Shown here in pieces: positions 42,835-52,026 of a stretch of 64,000 nucleotides of DNA. Source of the DNA: Terrimesophilobacter sp038243605 (GTDB lineage: Bacteria > Actinomycetota > Actinomycetes > Actinomycetales > Microbacteriaceae). The stretch covers positions 14,374-78,373 of the forward strand of contig JBBSQX010000017.1 of assembly GCA_038243605.1 (NCBI GenBank), written 5' to 3'. Under the pieces are notes generated by a model. The model was not told the DNA's origin. It made no database searches and worked only from the letters and a program-made list of their open reading frames with translations. Positions within the stretch are counted from its first letter, which is position 1, and each line of letters opens with the position of its first letter. Both the position numbers and the translations under genes were made by a program.

Positions 42835-43724
42835 CTAGCACAACCCTTAAAGGCCCTGCCGTTGATGCCCCAGCGGCGTCGACGGATCACCGCAAGATCA
42901 ACCTGAGCTTTGCGCGCGTCGTGCACTCCGAATGGATCAAACTCCGCACCCTGCGCTCCACAGTGTGGTCTTTCGCGATCATTGCGGCGCTCACAGTAGG
43001 TTTCGGTCTTTTGTTGGCCGCCACATTCGACAACACAAATGGTCCGGCTCTTGACGTCGCCACACAAAACTCCCTGGCAGTGACGGTGGCAACCCTCGGT
43101 GTGAACTTCACACAACTTGTCGCCGCCGTGCTTGGTGTGTTGATCATCAGCGGCGAGTACACGACGGGCATGATCCGCTCAACGTTCGCTGCCGTGCCCA
43201 CCAGGTTGCCCGCATTCTTCGCGAAAATGCTGGTTCTGGCAGTGTCGACCTTCGTAGTCGGGCTCGTCTCCATCATGGTGACGGCGCTCGTCACCATGCC
43301 GATACTGGCGGGCAAAGGCATACATGCAAACCTTCTCGACGGTGAAGTTATGCTCGCTCTACTCGGAGGGGCCGGTTACCTTACCCTGATCGCCGTGCTG
43401 GCCTTCGCGTTCGGTGCGATCCTGCGCAGCAGCGCTGGAGGTATTGCGAGTGCACTCGGCTTGATCTTGGTGATTCCGCCCGTGCTCTCTATCGTCTCGG
43501 CGCTCACGCAAGCCACCTGGATTCACAACGTTTCGGTGTTTCTGCCCTCTGAGGCTGGCAGCCGTATGTTCGCGCTCGGTGATACGGGATCCATGGGCGG
43601 GCCAGGAGCGGGTGCTGCTGACTTGCTGACACTCGACGGCTCTCAAGGTTTCCTGGTGCTCTTGACGTGGGTCATCGTGTTGATCGCCTCAGCAGCCGTG
43701 CTGGTAAAGCGTCGGGACGCGTAG
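42831..43724 (+). CDS. ABC-2 type transporter permease
   Basis: A 297-residue six-helix permease of the ABC-2 (BcrB-like) type. A cytoplasmic leader of about 35 residues precedes the first helix (WSFAIIAALTVGFGLLLAATF). Helix 2 begins at VNFTQLVAAVLGVLIISGEYTTGMIRSTF, which is the conserved family motif. The start overlaps the ATPase stop (ATGA). With the ATPase it forms a homodimeric-type exporter, perhaps for an antimicrobial peptide or lipid-like compound. Confidence 0.9.
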   Translation: MTSTTLKGPAVDAPAASTDHRKINLSFARVVHSEWIKLRTLRSTVWSFAIIAALTVGFGLLLAATFDNTNGPALDVATQNSLAVTVATLGVNFTQLVAAVLGVLIISGEYTTGMIRSTFAAVPTRLPAFFAKMLVLAVSTFVVGLVSIMVTALVTMPILAGKGIHANLLDGEVMLALLGGAGYLTLIAVLAFAFGAILRSSAGGIASALGLILVIPPVLSIVSALTQATWIHNVSVFLPSEAGSRMFALGDTGSMGGPGAGAADLLTLDGSQGFLVLLTWVIVLIASAAVLVKRRDA

Positions 43725-43734
43725 AGTCCTCATC

Positions 43735-45015
43735 ATGTCGAACTCGCACGTCTCCTTCCGTCGCGCAGCTACTGCGACGGAAGGAGACTTGCGTTTGCCG
43801 AAGCCTCCTGGCGCCGTGCGGCGGTTCTGGACTCGGCATCCGTGGTTCACAGATTCGTTGATCGCGGCGCTTTACGGCCTCACGGCAATCGTCGGAACCA
43901 TCATGGCAGCAACGGTTGGGCCCGCCGCCGTCATTAGTTCCACTCACGCGTTATGGGGGTGGATCGCGGCCGCCATCGCCACGGTAATCTCCACCGTGGC
44001 AGTGCTGCTGCGTCGTCGCATCCCACTGATCGCTCTGGCGATGGCAACAGGGAGCGCGGCAGTGGTCACCGCCACACAAGCGGGCTTTCTGGATTTTGGC
44101 GTATGCCTCTTGCTGTATGCGGTTGCGGTGTATCGCTCTAATCGTGCCGCCTGGATCGGTCTGGCAGCATCAGGAGCAGTGTTGTTCGTGGGTTCTCTCG
44201 CGCCATTCCCAGTACCACTGGAAGTCATCTCCTCTGGCCACGTATCCTTTACCACTCTTGTTTTCTTGGCCTTGGCAACGCTCATCGGGGTCAACGCCGG
44301 AAACAGTAAGCGTTACCTTGCGGCACTCATCGATCGAGCCGCACAACTGGCCAATGAGCGTGACCAGCAGGCGCTGCTCGCCACCGCTGCCGAGCGTGCG
44401 CGCATCGCAAGAGAAATGCACGACATCGTCTCGCACAGCCTCACCGTGATGGTCTCGCTCGCGGATGGCTCCGCAGCACTTGTGGGCTCAGACCCCGCTC
44501 GCTCCGAAGACGCCATGAGGCGCTCAGCCGAGACTGGTCGACACGCACTCACCGATATGAGAAGGATGCTCGGCGTGCTTAACGACGACTCGACACCAAC
44601 AGAAAGCAACCTCGAGCCGCAGCCAGGAACCGGTGATATTGCGCCGCTTATCGACACGTTCCGTGCGGCGGGGCTACCTATCCACTCCACCATCACCGGC
44701 GAGGCTCCCCTCGATTCAGGGCGCCAACTCGCGGTGTACCGCACGGTGCAAGAGTCTCTCACCAATGCGCTTCGGTACGCACCAGATGCCAACAAGGTAG
44801 AGGTCGACATCCACTACTCATCGTCGACAATCGCTATTACGGTGACGGATGACGGCCTCGGGCTCTCCGCGTCTGGGCAGGGTGCCGGTCGTGGGCTTGT
44901 CGGCATCAGCGAAAGGGTGGCCCTCTACGGGGGAGCCGTAGTCTCTGGGGCACAGAGGGAGCGCGGCTGGCGCGTGCGCGCCGAGTTCACCGCGGTCGAC
45001 GGAGGCACGGAATGA
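43735..45015 (+). CDS. NarL-system sensor histidine kinase (HisKA_3)
   Basis: A 426-residue sensor kinase. Several membrane helices (about residues 40-190) sense the signal. The HisKA_3 phosphoacceptor is H229 in REMHDIVSHSL. The HATPase part contains ESLTNALRYAPDA and DDGLGL with GRGLVGISERV. The ATG at 43735 has a poor site, and a TTG at 43795 has GGAAGGAG 8 bases upstream. That site lies in a strong hairpin (43750-43788) within the first codons. The gene overlaps the response-regulator start and follows an ABC exporter, a layout typical of exporter-sensing modules. Confidence 0.92.
   Translation: MSNSHVSFRRAATATEGDLRLPKPPGAVRRFWTRHPWFTDSLIAALYGLTAIVGTIMAATVGPAAVISSTHALWGWIAAAIATVISTVAVLLRRRIPLIALAMATGSAAVVTATQAGFLDFGVCLLLYAVAVYRSNRAAWIGLAASGAVLFVGSLAPFPVPLEVISSGHVSFTTLVFLALATLIGVNAGNSKRYLAALIDRAAQLANERDQQALLATAAERARIAREMHDIVSHSLTVMVSLADGSAALVGSDPARSEDAMRRSAETGRHALTDMRRMLGVLNDDSTPTESNLEPQPGTGDIAPLIDTFRAAGLPIHSTITGEAPLDSGRQLAVYRTVQESLTNALRYAPDANKVEVDIHYSSSTIAITVTDDGLGLSASGQGAGRGLVGISERVALYGGAVVSGAQRERGWRVRAEFTAVDGGTE
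43750..43788 (+). promoter_or_regulatory. 15-bp perfect hairpin containing a ribosome binding site
   Basis: GTCTCCTTCCGTCGC (43750-43764) is the exact reverse complement of the sequence at 43774-43788, with a 9-base loop. The second arm carries GGAAGGAG, a strong ribosome binding site placed 8 bases before the in-frame TTG at 43795. The hairpin lies just after the annotated ATG of the kinase gene. It could act as a translational switch, as an attenuator, or as the terminator-like end of the ABC exporter transcript. No long T run follows. Confidence 0.75.
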
Positions 45016-45722
45016 GCGCGCACACTGTGAACGCCGCGACCATTCGCGTTCTGATCGCCGATGACCAAGCCCTCGTGCGAATGGGTTTTCGCATGGTGCT
45101 TGATGCCGAGGCAGACCTAGAGGTCGTCGGTGAGGCCGTCGACGGTGACGACGCCGCTCGCCTCGCCGAGGAGCTCCAGCCAGACGTGGTACTCATGGAC
45201 GTACGGATGCCAAAGGTTGACGGCATCGAGGCGACCCGACGTATTGTTGCGGCGAACCCGCAAAGCCGCGTCATCATCCTGACAACATTCGATCTCGACG
45301 AGTACGCCTTTGGTGGCTTGCGCGCGGGTGCGAGCGGGTTTCTTCTCAAGGATGCGCGCCCAGCAGAACTGTTAAATGCCATCCGCGCGGTCGTGAACGG
45401 CGACGCCGTTATCTCTGGCCGCATCACTCGCAAAATGCTCGAACTCTTTGCCGAACAACTGCCGGTCGATGCATCGAAAGCTGAGGTCTCAGGCGGCACG
45501 AAAAGCGACGACGCCGACCCAACTGCGTCACTGACCCCGCGTGAACGCGAGGTTTTGCTGGCCATCGGTGATGGGCTTACCAACGTTGAGATGGCAGAAA
45601 CACTGTTTGTGAGCGAGTCGACGGTGAAGACCCACGTCGGGCGGGTGCTGGCGAAGCTTGGACTTCGCGATCGAGTGCAAGCCGTGATCTTTGTCTACGA
45701 GAACAGTCTCACTCCCCGCTGA
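45012..45722 (+). CDS. NarL/LuxR-type response regulator
   Basis: A 236-residue response regulator. The receiver domain has the acidic pair ADDQ near the N-terminus and the phosphorylated D63 in VVLMDVRMPKVDG. The Lys of LLKDARPAEL completes the switch. A linker (about 155-175) leads to the LuxR-type helix-turn-helix (LTPREREVLLAIGDGLTNVEMAETLFVSESTVKTHVGR). It overlaps the kinase by ATGA and probably activates the neighbouring exporter genes. Confidence 0.95.
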   Translation: MSAHTVNAATIRVLIADDQALVRMGFRMVLDAEADLEVVGEAVDGDDAARLAEELQPDVVLMDVRMPKVDGIEATRRIVAANPQSRVIILTTFDLDEYAFGGLRAGASGFLLKDARPAELLNAIRAVVNGDAVISGRITRKMLELFAEQLPVDASKAEVSGGTKSDDADPTASLTPREREVLLAIGDGLTNVEMAETLFVSESTVKTHVGRVLAKLGLRDRVQAVIFVYENSLTPR

Positions 45723-45768
45723 GGGGCGGGGATCAGCCTGGGCGGTTGGATACCGTAGCGGGGTTTGA

Positions 45769-46410
45769 CTATTGCGTTCCCAGCAACTGATTGAGCCAAT
45801 CGAAGTAGATGATGGAGCCGGCGGCGGCGAAGATCAACACATTGAGCAGAACGGTAAACCAGAAGTAACTCACGAAGTGTTTCTTCTGGGTTTTGTGCCG
45901 AAAAATGTTCTGCGCGATGACCGCGCCTGGCCATCCGCCAATGAGACCGAGAAGGTGTAGCTGCTCTTCTGGAATTCTCCACGTTCCCGCGATTGCAGCC
46001 CTTTTGTCTTGCCAGTAGAGCACGACAGAAATGATGCTCGCACCGCCGTAAATGGCGAGAACCCACGCAGGCATTCCCCAAAATTTGATCTCAAGAATCA
46101 TGATGATTGCGAAAGTCGCGACGACAAAATATCCAATGATGCGATCACCAGTCTGGCTCACCGAAGGTGTACGAATGACCTTCTCTCCGGCCAAGACCAC
46201 GTGTTCTGCCCGCAGTTGTCCCTTGCGATTCACCTGAGCATCGTAGGTCACTTCCATTCCTGGGTGAGGTCGCGCGTCTGCCCGCTGGAATGCGCTCACG
46301 TGCAGAAAGAGGTCAGGCCCGCCCCCCTCCGGCGTGACGAACCCGTACCCGCGGTCACCTCGCCAGTTTGCGACGACGCCGCGTTGGCGCACGACTAGAG
46401 CCCCACCCAT
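45769..46410 (-). CDS. Cold-shock domain fused to DUF1294 membrane domain
   Basis: A 213-residue fusion. The N-terminal cold-shock domain (about residues 10-75) shows the RNA-binding motifs RGYGFVT and DLFLHVSAF. After a linker, the DUF1294 part has about four helices, with the family pattern YWQDKRAAIAGTWRIPEEQLHLLGLIGGWPGA. Start choice is uncertain. The ATG at 46410 overlaps moaE by 16 bp, and the GTG at 46392 lies 8 bases from a GGTGGGG stretch and avoids most of that overlap. It is the last gene after moeZ-moaE on the minus strand. Confidence 0.85.
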   Translation of the reverse strand: MGGALVVRQRGVVANWRGDRGYGFVTPEGGGPDLFLHVSAFQRADARPHPGMEVTYDAQVNRKGQLRAEHVVLAGEKVIRTPSVSQTGDRIIGYFVVATFAIIMILEIKFWGMPAWVLAIYGGASIISVVLYWQDKRAAIAGTWRIPEEQLHLLGLIGGWPGAVIAQNIFRHKTQKKHFVSYFWFTVLLNVLIFAAAGSIIYFDWLNQLLGTQ

Positions 46411-46841
46411 TCGGATTGGCCGTCAACAAAGAATTGGCGCTTCCAAATCGGCACCGAGTGCTTGATGCGCTCCACGAGCAGCTCGCACGCCTCAAAGGCC
46501 TCGCGGCGATGGGCAGCGGAGGCCGCGGCAGACAGCGCGATGTCCCCGATCTCAAGATGCCCGATGCGGTGAACCGCGGCAATCGCGAGCCCAGTTTCGG
46601 CCGAGACCGCGGCGCAGCATTCGGCCATAATCTGCTCAGCCTGGGGGTGCGCCAAGTAGTCGAGGGAGAGGATGTCGTTCCCGCCGTCATGATTGCGCAC
46701 CACACCAGAGAAGATAACGACTGCTCCACTCGCCGGATGCTCAACGGAACGACGAATCTCGGACTCGTCTATCGGGCGTTCGGTGATCATCGCGAGGACC
46801 GGTTGTGGTGGCGCTGGTGCTGCCGTCGGGTCGGATGCCAT
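46395..46841 (-). CDS. moaE: MoaE, large subunit of molybdopterin synthase
   Basis: A 148-residue MoaE. The family core GAVVIFSGVVRNHDGG and LDYLAHPQAEQIM is followed by IAAVHRIGHLEIGD, the AHRREAFEACELLVERIKHSVPIWKRQFF region and the terminal EWVG. It converts precursor Z plus MoaD thiocarboxylate to molybdopterin. It follows moeZ by 17 bp. An N-terminal Ala/Pro-rich leader of about 16 residues is extra. Confidence 0.95.
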   Translation of the reverse strand: MASDPTAAPAPPQPVLAMITERPIDESEIRRSVEHPASGAVVIFSGVVRNHDGGNDILSLDYLAHPQAEQIMAECCAAVSAETGLAIAAVHRIGHLEIGDIALSAAASAAHRREAFEACELLVERIKHSVPIWKRQFFVDGQSEWVGL

Positions 46842-46858
46842 AACTTCAATCTTTCTGA

Positions 46859-48034
46859 TCAGTAGCGAACAAGCGTGGGAGCGACCACCACAGAGTATTG
46901 GTCGATTCCGCCAGCAAGGTGACTCACGTTATCGAATCCAGCATCGCGCAGGAGCCTGAGTGCATACGCAGACCGCACGCCGGAGTGGCAGTAGATCACA
47001 ACGGGAACATCCCGGCGAATGGCGTCGAGGTGCTCCATGAGCGAGTTGAGGGGCAGAAAGTCGGAGGGGTCGATGGAGGCAATAGCGCGCTCGAACGGTT
47101 CTCGCACGTCGATAAGCTGCAGCTCACTACCCGCATGCAGCAATTGGTCGAGCTCGTCTGGCTCGAGGGAATCGGCCAATGGCTCGATCATGGGCTCGGC
47201 CTCCGTCGTTTCTGAGGCAGGGGTGATCCCACAGAAAACGTCGTAGTCGATGAGCTCTGTAACGGGTGCTGCGTCATCGCTTCGCCCGTACTGCAGCTCG
47301 CGAAAACGGCCGGTGAGCGCGTCGTATGTGGTCACAGTGCCGACTAATGGCTCGCCAATTCCGGTGATGATCTTGATGGTTTCTGCGCTCATCAGTGCAC
47401 CGATCACCGCGCAGACGCTCGGAAGCACCCCGCCCTCAGCACACGACGGAATTGATCCAGCAGGCGGCGGGGTGGGAAAGAGGTCGCGATAAGTGGGCGC
47501 GTGTTCTGCCCACGACACGCTCACCTGACCCGAGTAGCGCAGGATGGCACCCCAGACAAGCGGTTTACGCGTGAGCACAGCCGCATCGTTGGCCAGATAT
47601 CTGGTCGCAAAGTTGTCGCTGCCATCGAGCAAAATGTCGTAGTCGGCGAGAATGCCGAGAATGTTGCGCGAGTCCAGGTGGTCTCCGTGCTTGATCACAG
47701 TGATCGCGGGGTCAATGGCGGCCACGGTCTCGGCAATCGAATCAAGTTTGCTGCGACCAATGTCTGCCACCCCGTGCACAATCTGGCGGTGCAGGTTCGA
47801 CAGTTCGACGACATCCGTATCGATGATGCCAATCGTTCCAACCCCAGCAGAGGCCAGGTAGGGCACCGTTGCGCTGCCGAGCCCACCAGCACCGATCACA
47901 AGAACGCGAGCGTTCGCAAGGCGTCGCTGGGCTACGTCGTCGAACCCAGGGAGTGACAACTGGCGGCTAAAGCGGGCGAGACGCTGCGGGTCAAGTGGCG
48001 CGCTCGGTTCCACCAAGGGGTCGATGGATGCCAC
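46859..48034 (-). CDS. moeZ: MoeZ/MoeB-type adenylyltransferase with rhodanese domain
   Basis: A 391-residue protein. The ThiF/MoeB part has the ATP loop VIGAGGLGSATVPYLASAG, DTDVVELSNLHRQ and the adenylating region DGSDNFATRYLAND. The C-terminal rhodanese domain (about 300-391) has the active-site loop VVIYCHSGVRSA. It adenylates and sulfurates MoaD, and possibly other sulfur carriers. The GTG start has AGGAGG 5 bases upstream. It heads the moeZ-moaE-CSD/DUF1294 unit. Confidence 0.93.
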   Translation of the reverse strand: MASIDPLVEPSAPLDPQRLARFSRQLSLPGFDDVAQRRLANARVLVIGAGGLGSATVPYLASAGVGTIGIIDTDVVELSNLHRQIVHGVADIGRSKLDSIAETVAAIDPAITVIKHGDHLDSRNILGILADYDILLDGSDNFATRYLANDAAVLTRKPLVWGAILRYSGQVSVSWAEHAPTYRDLFPTPPPAGSIPSCAEGGVLPSVCAVIGALMSAETIKIITGIGEPLVGTVTTYDALTGRFRELQYGRSDDAAPVTELIDYDVFCGITPASETTEAEPMIEPLADSLEPDELDQLLHAGSELQLIDVREPFERAIASIDPSDFLPLNSLMEHLDAIRRDVPVVIYCHSGVRSAYALRLLRDAGFDNVSHLAGGIDQYSVVVAPTLVRY

Positions 48035-48093
48035 GACAACCTCCTAGACGACAGTGCCGGAGCGCGTACTTCGAATCGCTCCGCCTCTCAAGT

Positions 48094-48357
48094 CTATTCG
48101 GCGTTGGCAGCGTCGACAGCGATGTCCGCAGCAGTCTTGATCGCTGCAGCAGGGTCGGTGCCGGCGGCAGCAGCAAGACCAGCCGCATACCCAACCAGAA
48201 ATGTTGTGAGCGGTGCTGCTGGTCGAACGATGGTTCGCGCGGCGTCACCCGCAAGATCCAAAACCTGGTCGATGTCGAGCGGTAGATCACTCAGCTCGAG
48301 CGCCGCCGTGAGCGTAACGGTGAAGGCTTCGAGGGTGACGCGTTCCTGATCATTCAT
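48094..48357 (-). CDS. Small DUF6457-like protein coupled to mobA
   Basis: An 87-residue protein with a helical N-terminus (NDQERVTLEAFTVTLTAAL) and an Ala-rich C-terminal helix (TFLVGYAAGLAAAAG). It belongs to a short family often found next to mobA in actinobacteria; I give the DUF name from memory. The ATG at 48357 overlaps the mobA stop by a few bases and has an AAGGA site. It may help molybdenum cofactor maturation, but its role is unknown. Confidence 0.75.
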   Translation of the reverse strand: MNDQERVTLEAFTVTLTAALELSDLPLDIDQVLDLAGDAARTIVRPAAPLTTFLVGYAAGLAAAAGTDPAAAIKTAADIAVDAANAE

Positions 48358-49012
48358 GGTGAATTCCTTCGTCAGATTCTGCTGATGGGGCTGGCGGGGT
48401 TGCCCCAAGCCTCACAGCATCGTCCCACGTGTCGACATCCGCTGTCGCATCGTGGGGGACGTGAATATCAACCAGAGTCAGATGATCGAGAAGTCGAAAC
48501 ATGGCAAGCCCGGCAAGCTGGCCCCCGCCTTGGGTGCTCCCGGATGCTGCCTCAAGTGCTGCGATAAGCGCGTGCGTGCGATACACCGCCGCAAGCGGTT
48601 GGCGGCGTCCGCCGTCGTCGATCGCGATGGCCCCGTCGACCAGTGGGGCAGCGTCGAGGCCTGCCAGGAGGGAGGGCACCGCATGGCGGATGTGCGGCAT
48701 ATCGCACGCAAGCACCAGGAATGCGTCGCTCTCGCCATCCGCCGCATCATCAGTCGATGCCGTCAGCGCCGCGATGCCCGCCGCGATCGCCGCCACGGGG
48801 CCGCTGAAGGGCGGTTCCTCCCGAACGAGAACGACACCCGCGGGAAGATCCGTCAATGGTTCGAGCCCCACCACCGCAATGCGGTGCGCGTTTTTGGCCG
48901 CGCCCAACGTGCGGTCGAGAAGCGTTGCGTCATCGACAACGAATTCTGACTTTGGTACAGAATTCAGCCGAGACGAACGCCCCCCGGTCAACACAATCGC
49001 ATCGAACAGCAC
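48350..49012 (-). CDS. mobA: MobA-like molybdenum cofactor guanylyltransferase
   Basis: A 220-residue nucleotidyltransferase. The GTP loop is IVLTGGRSSRLNSVPKSEF, a variant of the LAGGxxxRMGxxK motif, and the metal site is VLACDMPHIRH. PLAAVYRTHAL and the final VDTWDD segment also fit. It adds GMP to Mo-molybdopterin to make the bis-MGD form used by NarG. It starts with GTG (AGGG 8 bases upstream) and overlaps the DUF6457-like gene. Confidence 0.85.
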   Translation of the reverse strand: MLFDAIVLTGGRSSRLNSVPKSEFVVDDATLLDRTLGAAKNAHRIAVVGLEPLTDLPAGVVLVREEPPFSGPVAAIAAGIAALTASTDDAADGESDAFLVLACDMPHIRHAVPSLLAGLDAAPLVDGAIAIDDGGRRQPLAAVYRTHALIAALEAASGSTQGGGQLAGLAMFRLLDHLTLVDIHVPHDATADVDTWDDAVRLGATPPAPSAESDEGIHHE

Positions 49013-49051
49013 GCATTTTCCCTACGGATCAGGAGGTGAACCCCTTCACAA

Positions 49052-51853
49052 CTATGAGGCGAGTAGTTGCCTCAGAACGTACTGAAGGATACCGCCGTGT
49101 TCGAAGTAGCCGGCCTCCGCAGGAGTGTCGATGCGAACAACTGCCTCAAACTCTCGAGTTCCGGCATCGGAGGTTACCGACACCGTGACGCGGTCGGGAA
49201 TCTTCGCCGCACCCTCTAGGCCACGCACCGAGAAGCTTTCCTCGCCGGTAAGGCCAAGGCTCTCCGCCGTGTCACCTGGCAGGAACTGCAGCGGCAGCAC
49301 GCCCATTCCGATGAGGTTCGAGCGGTGGATGCGCTCGTAGCTCACGGCGAGCACCGCCTTGACACCGAGCAGCAGGGTTCCCTTCGCTGCCCAGTCGCGC
49401 GAGGAGCCGGAGCCATATTCGGCACCGGCGATCACCATGAGTGGCACGCCATCCTTCTGGTACTTCTGGCTGGCATCAAAAATGCTCATACGTTCGCCGT
49501 CGGGAAGATGGCGAGTTTCGCCGCCTTCGACCCCTGGCACGAGCAAGTTGCGCAGACGAATGTTCGCAAACGTTCCACGAATCATCACCTCGTGGTTTCC
49601 GCGCCGCGACCCATAGGAGTTGAAATCACCCTGGCTCACACCGTTCTCTTGCAGCCACTTTCCGGCCGGCGAATCCCGCTTGATGTTTCCGGCGGGGGAG
49701 ATGTGGTCAGTGGTGACCGAGTCGCCGAGCAGCGCAAGCACGCGAGCATCGGTGATGTCCTTGAGCGCTTCAGGTTCGCGCGGCATCCCCTCGAAGTACG
49801 GTGGTTGGCGCACGTACGTCGAGGTGTTGTCCCACGCGAACATGTCGGCATCCGGAATCTGCAGCGACTTCCAGTTGTCGTCACCGTCGAACACATTCGC
49901 GTAACCCGCCGTGAACATTTCGGATTCCACCGACTCGGCAACGAGTGCCTGCACTTCTTCGCTGGACGGCCAAATGTCGCGCAGGTAGACATCCTGCCCG
50001 TCAGTGCCCTTGCCGAGTGAGTCAGTCAGCAGGTCCGTGTTCATGGTGCCTGCGAGGGCGTACGCCACGACAAGCGGCGGCGACATGAGAAAGTTCATCT
50101 GCGTTTGTGGGTGGATGCGCCCCTCGAAGTTTCGGTTGCCCGAGAGCACAGCAGACACGTTGAGGTGGCTGTCGTCTACCGCTTTGGCGACCTCGGGAAT
50201 GAGCGGGCCCGAGTTGCCGATGCACGTTGTGCACCCGTAACCCACAAGGTTGAAACCGAGCTTGTCGAGGAACGGAGTAAGCCCCGCCTTCTCGTAATAG
50301 TCGGTGACGATGCGTGAACCCGGTGCGAGGGATGTCTTGACCCACGGCTTCGAGCGCAGCCCAAGCTCGACCGCTTTCTTCGCCATGAGTCCGGCACCAA
50401 TCATGACTTGCGGGTTTGAAGTGTTCGTGCACGAGGTGATGGCGGCGATCACAACGTGGCCGTTGTCGACATCGGAGGTGCTGCCGTCCGCAAACTTTAC
50501 GGCGACCGGATCAGAGAGCCACGGAATCTCTGGCTGCCGGACGGTGCGGTCCACCGGCTCCTCGCTTGGCTCAAGTGAACTGAACGCGATCGGGTCACTT
50601 GCCGGGAACGACTCGTCTGAGGCCTCATCCAACCCGGAGAGAATATCCGGCACCTGCGAACCCTCGGTGAGAATGGCGCTCACAACCTTGCGAGCCTTTG
50701 TCAACGGGATGCGATCCTGCGGGCGTTTTGGCCCGGCGATGGAAGGTTCTACGGTCGCCAAGTCGAGCTCGAGCACACTCGAATAGTCGGCAACATGGTC
50801 AGGGTCATGCCAGAGCCCCTGCGCCTTCGCGTAGGCCTCGACGAGCTGTACTTGCTCGTCTGGGCGGCCGGTGAGGCGAAGGTAGTTGAGCGTTTCGTCG
50901 TCGATGGGGAAGATCGCGCACGTGGAGCCGTATTCTGGGCTCATGTTGCCAAGGGTCGCGCGGTTGGCGAGCGGAATTGCCGCGACACCGGCGCCGAAGA
51001 ACTCCACAAACTTGCCGACAACGCCAAGCTGACGCAACTGGTTTGCCACCGTCAACACAAGGTCAGTGGCGGTGGTGCCTTCGCGGAGTTTGCCGCTGAG
51101 CTTCACGCCGACGACGGGTGGAACAAGCATGCTCATGGGCTGTCCTAGCATCGCTGCCTCGGCCTCGATCCCGCCAACGCCCCAGCCAAGCACACCGAGG
51201 CCGTTCACCATCGGGGTGTGTGAGTCTGTGCCGACGAGGGTGTCGCAGTACGCCTGGGTGACCGTTGACCCGTCGCTGGCATCCCGCTCCCGGGTGAAGA
51301 CCACGCGAGAAAGGTACTCGAGGTTCACCTGGTGGCAAATTCCGGTGTCCGGCGGAACAACGAGAAAGTCATCAAAGGCTTGCTGCGCCCAGCGCAACAG
51401 CTGGTAGCGCTCCTGGTTGCGCGTGAATTCAAGATCAGCGTTGATCTGAAAGGCGCTTGCCATGCCGAACGCATCGGCGATAACCGAGTGGTCGATCACA
51501 AGTTCAGAAGGGATGAGCGGGTTTATTTTTTGCGGATCCCCGCCGAAGGCCGCCATGGCGTCGCGCATCGCGACGAGGTCGACGACGCAGGGAACGCCGG
51601 TGAAGTCCTGTAGCAGCACTCGTGCAGGCGTGTACTGAATCTCGGAGCCATGTTCTGCCGATGCGTCCCAGTTTGCGACCGCCTCTACTTGTTCCTTGGT
51701 GACGAGCCTGCCGTCTTCGTTGCGCAGCAGGTTCTCGAGCAACACTTTGAGGCTGTACGGCAGTCTCTCATAGCCTGGAATCGCATCCAATCGGTAGATC
51801 TCGTAGCTTTTGTCCCCAACATCTAGTTGCGCGCGCGCCTCAAAACTATTCAT
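49052..51853 (-). CDS. acnA: Aconitate hydratase
   Basis: A 933-residue AcnA-type aconitase of the citric-acid cycle. The [4Fe-4S] Cys ligands appear in AITSCTNTSNPQVM and in GYGCTTCIGNSG. GTDSHTPMVNGLGVLGWGVGGIEAEA and the swivel-domain GAEYGSGSSRDWAAKG are conserved. A hydrophilic insert (about residues 370-450) is present, as in other actinobacterial homologues. GAGGAG lies 7 bases before the ATG. It depends on Fe-S assembly such as SufS/SufU. Confidence 0.97.
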   Translation of the reverse strand: MNSFEARAQLDVGDKSYEIYRLDAIPGYERLPYSLKVLLENLLRNEDGRLVTKEQVEAVANWDASAEHGSEIQYTPARVLLQDFTGVPCVVDLVAMRDAMAAFGGDPQKINPLIPSELVIDHSVIADAFGMASAFQINADLEFTRNQERYQLLRWAQQAFDDFLVVPPDTGICHQVNLEYLSRVVFTRERDASDGSTVTQAYCDTLVGTDSHTPMVNGLGVLGWGVGGIEAEAAMLGQPMSMLVPPVVGVKLSGKLREGTTATDLVLTVANQLRQLGVVGKFVEFFGAGVAAIPLANRATLGNMSPEYGSTCAIFPIDDETLNYLRLTGRPDEQVQLVEAYAKAQGLWHDPDHVADYSSVLELDLATVEPSIAGPKRPQDRIPLTKARKVVSAILTEGSQVPDILSGLDEASDESFPASDPIAFSSLEPSEEPVDRTVRQPEIPWLSDPVAVKFADGSTSDVDNGHVVIAAITSCTNTSNPQVMIGAGLMAKKAVELGLRSKPWVKTSLAPGSRIVTDYYEKAGLTPFLDKLGFNLVGYGCTTCIGNSGPLIPEVAKAVDDSHLNVSAVLSGNRNFEGRIHPQTQMNFLMSPPLVVAYALAGTMNTDLLTDSLGKGTDGQDVYLRDIWPSSEEVQALVAESVESEMFTAGYANVFDGDDNWKSLQIPDADMFAWDNTSTYVRQPPYFEGMPREPEALKDITDARVLALLGDSVTTDHISPAGNIKRDSPAGKWLQENGVSQGDFNSYGSRRGNHEVMIRGTFANIRLRNLLVPGVEGGETRHLPDGERMSIFDASQKYQKDGVPLMVIAGAEYGSGSSRDWAAKGTLLLGVKAVLAVSYERIHRSNLIGMGVLPLQFLPGDTAESLGLTGEESFSVRGLEGAAKIPDRVTVSVTSDAGTREFEAVVRIDTPAEAGYFEHGGILQYVLRQLLAS

Positions 51854-52026
51854 TGCTCACTCCTCAGTAATCCTTACCCAATAGTCCGCCGTTCCTTATG
51901 CACTGTCAACGCGAGGCGTTCTGCGCGATGTGGTTCTTGCGAGAACACGGGGAGATCTCCTGTCAATGGCCTGTGCGTCGGTTGCCTGTGGCGTTGCCCA
52001 CGAGCATCGTTCAATACGGTGAATGA

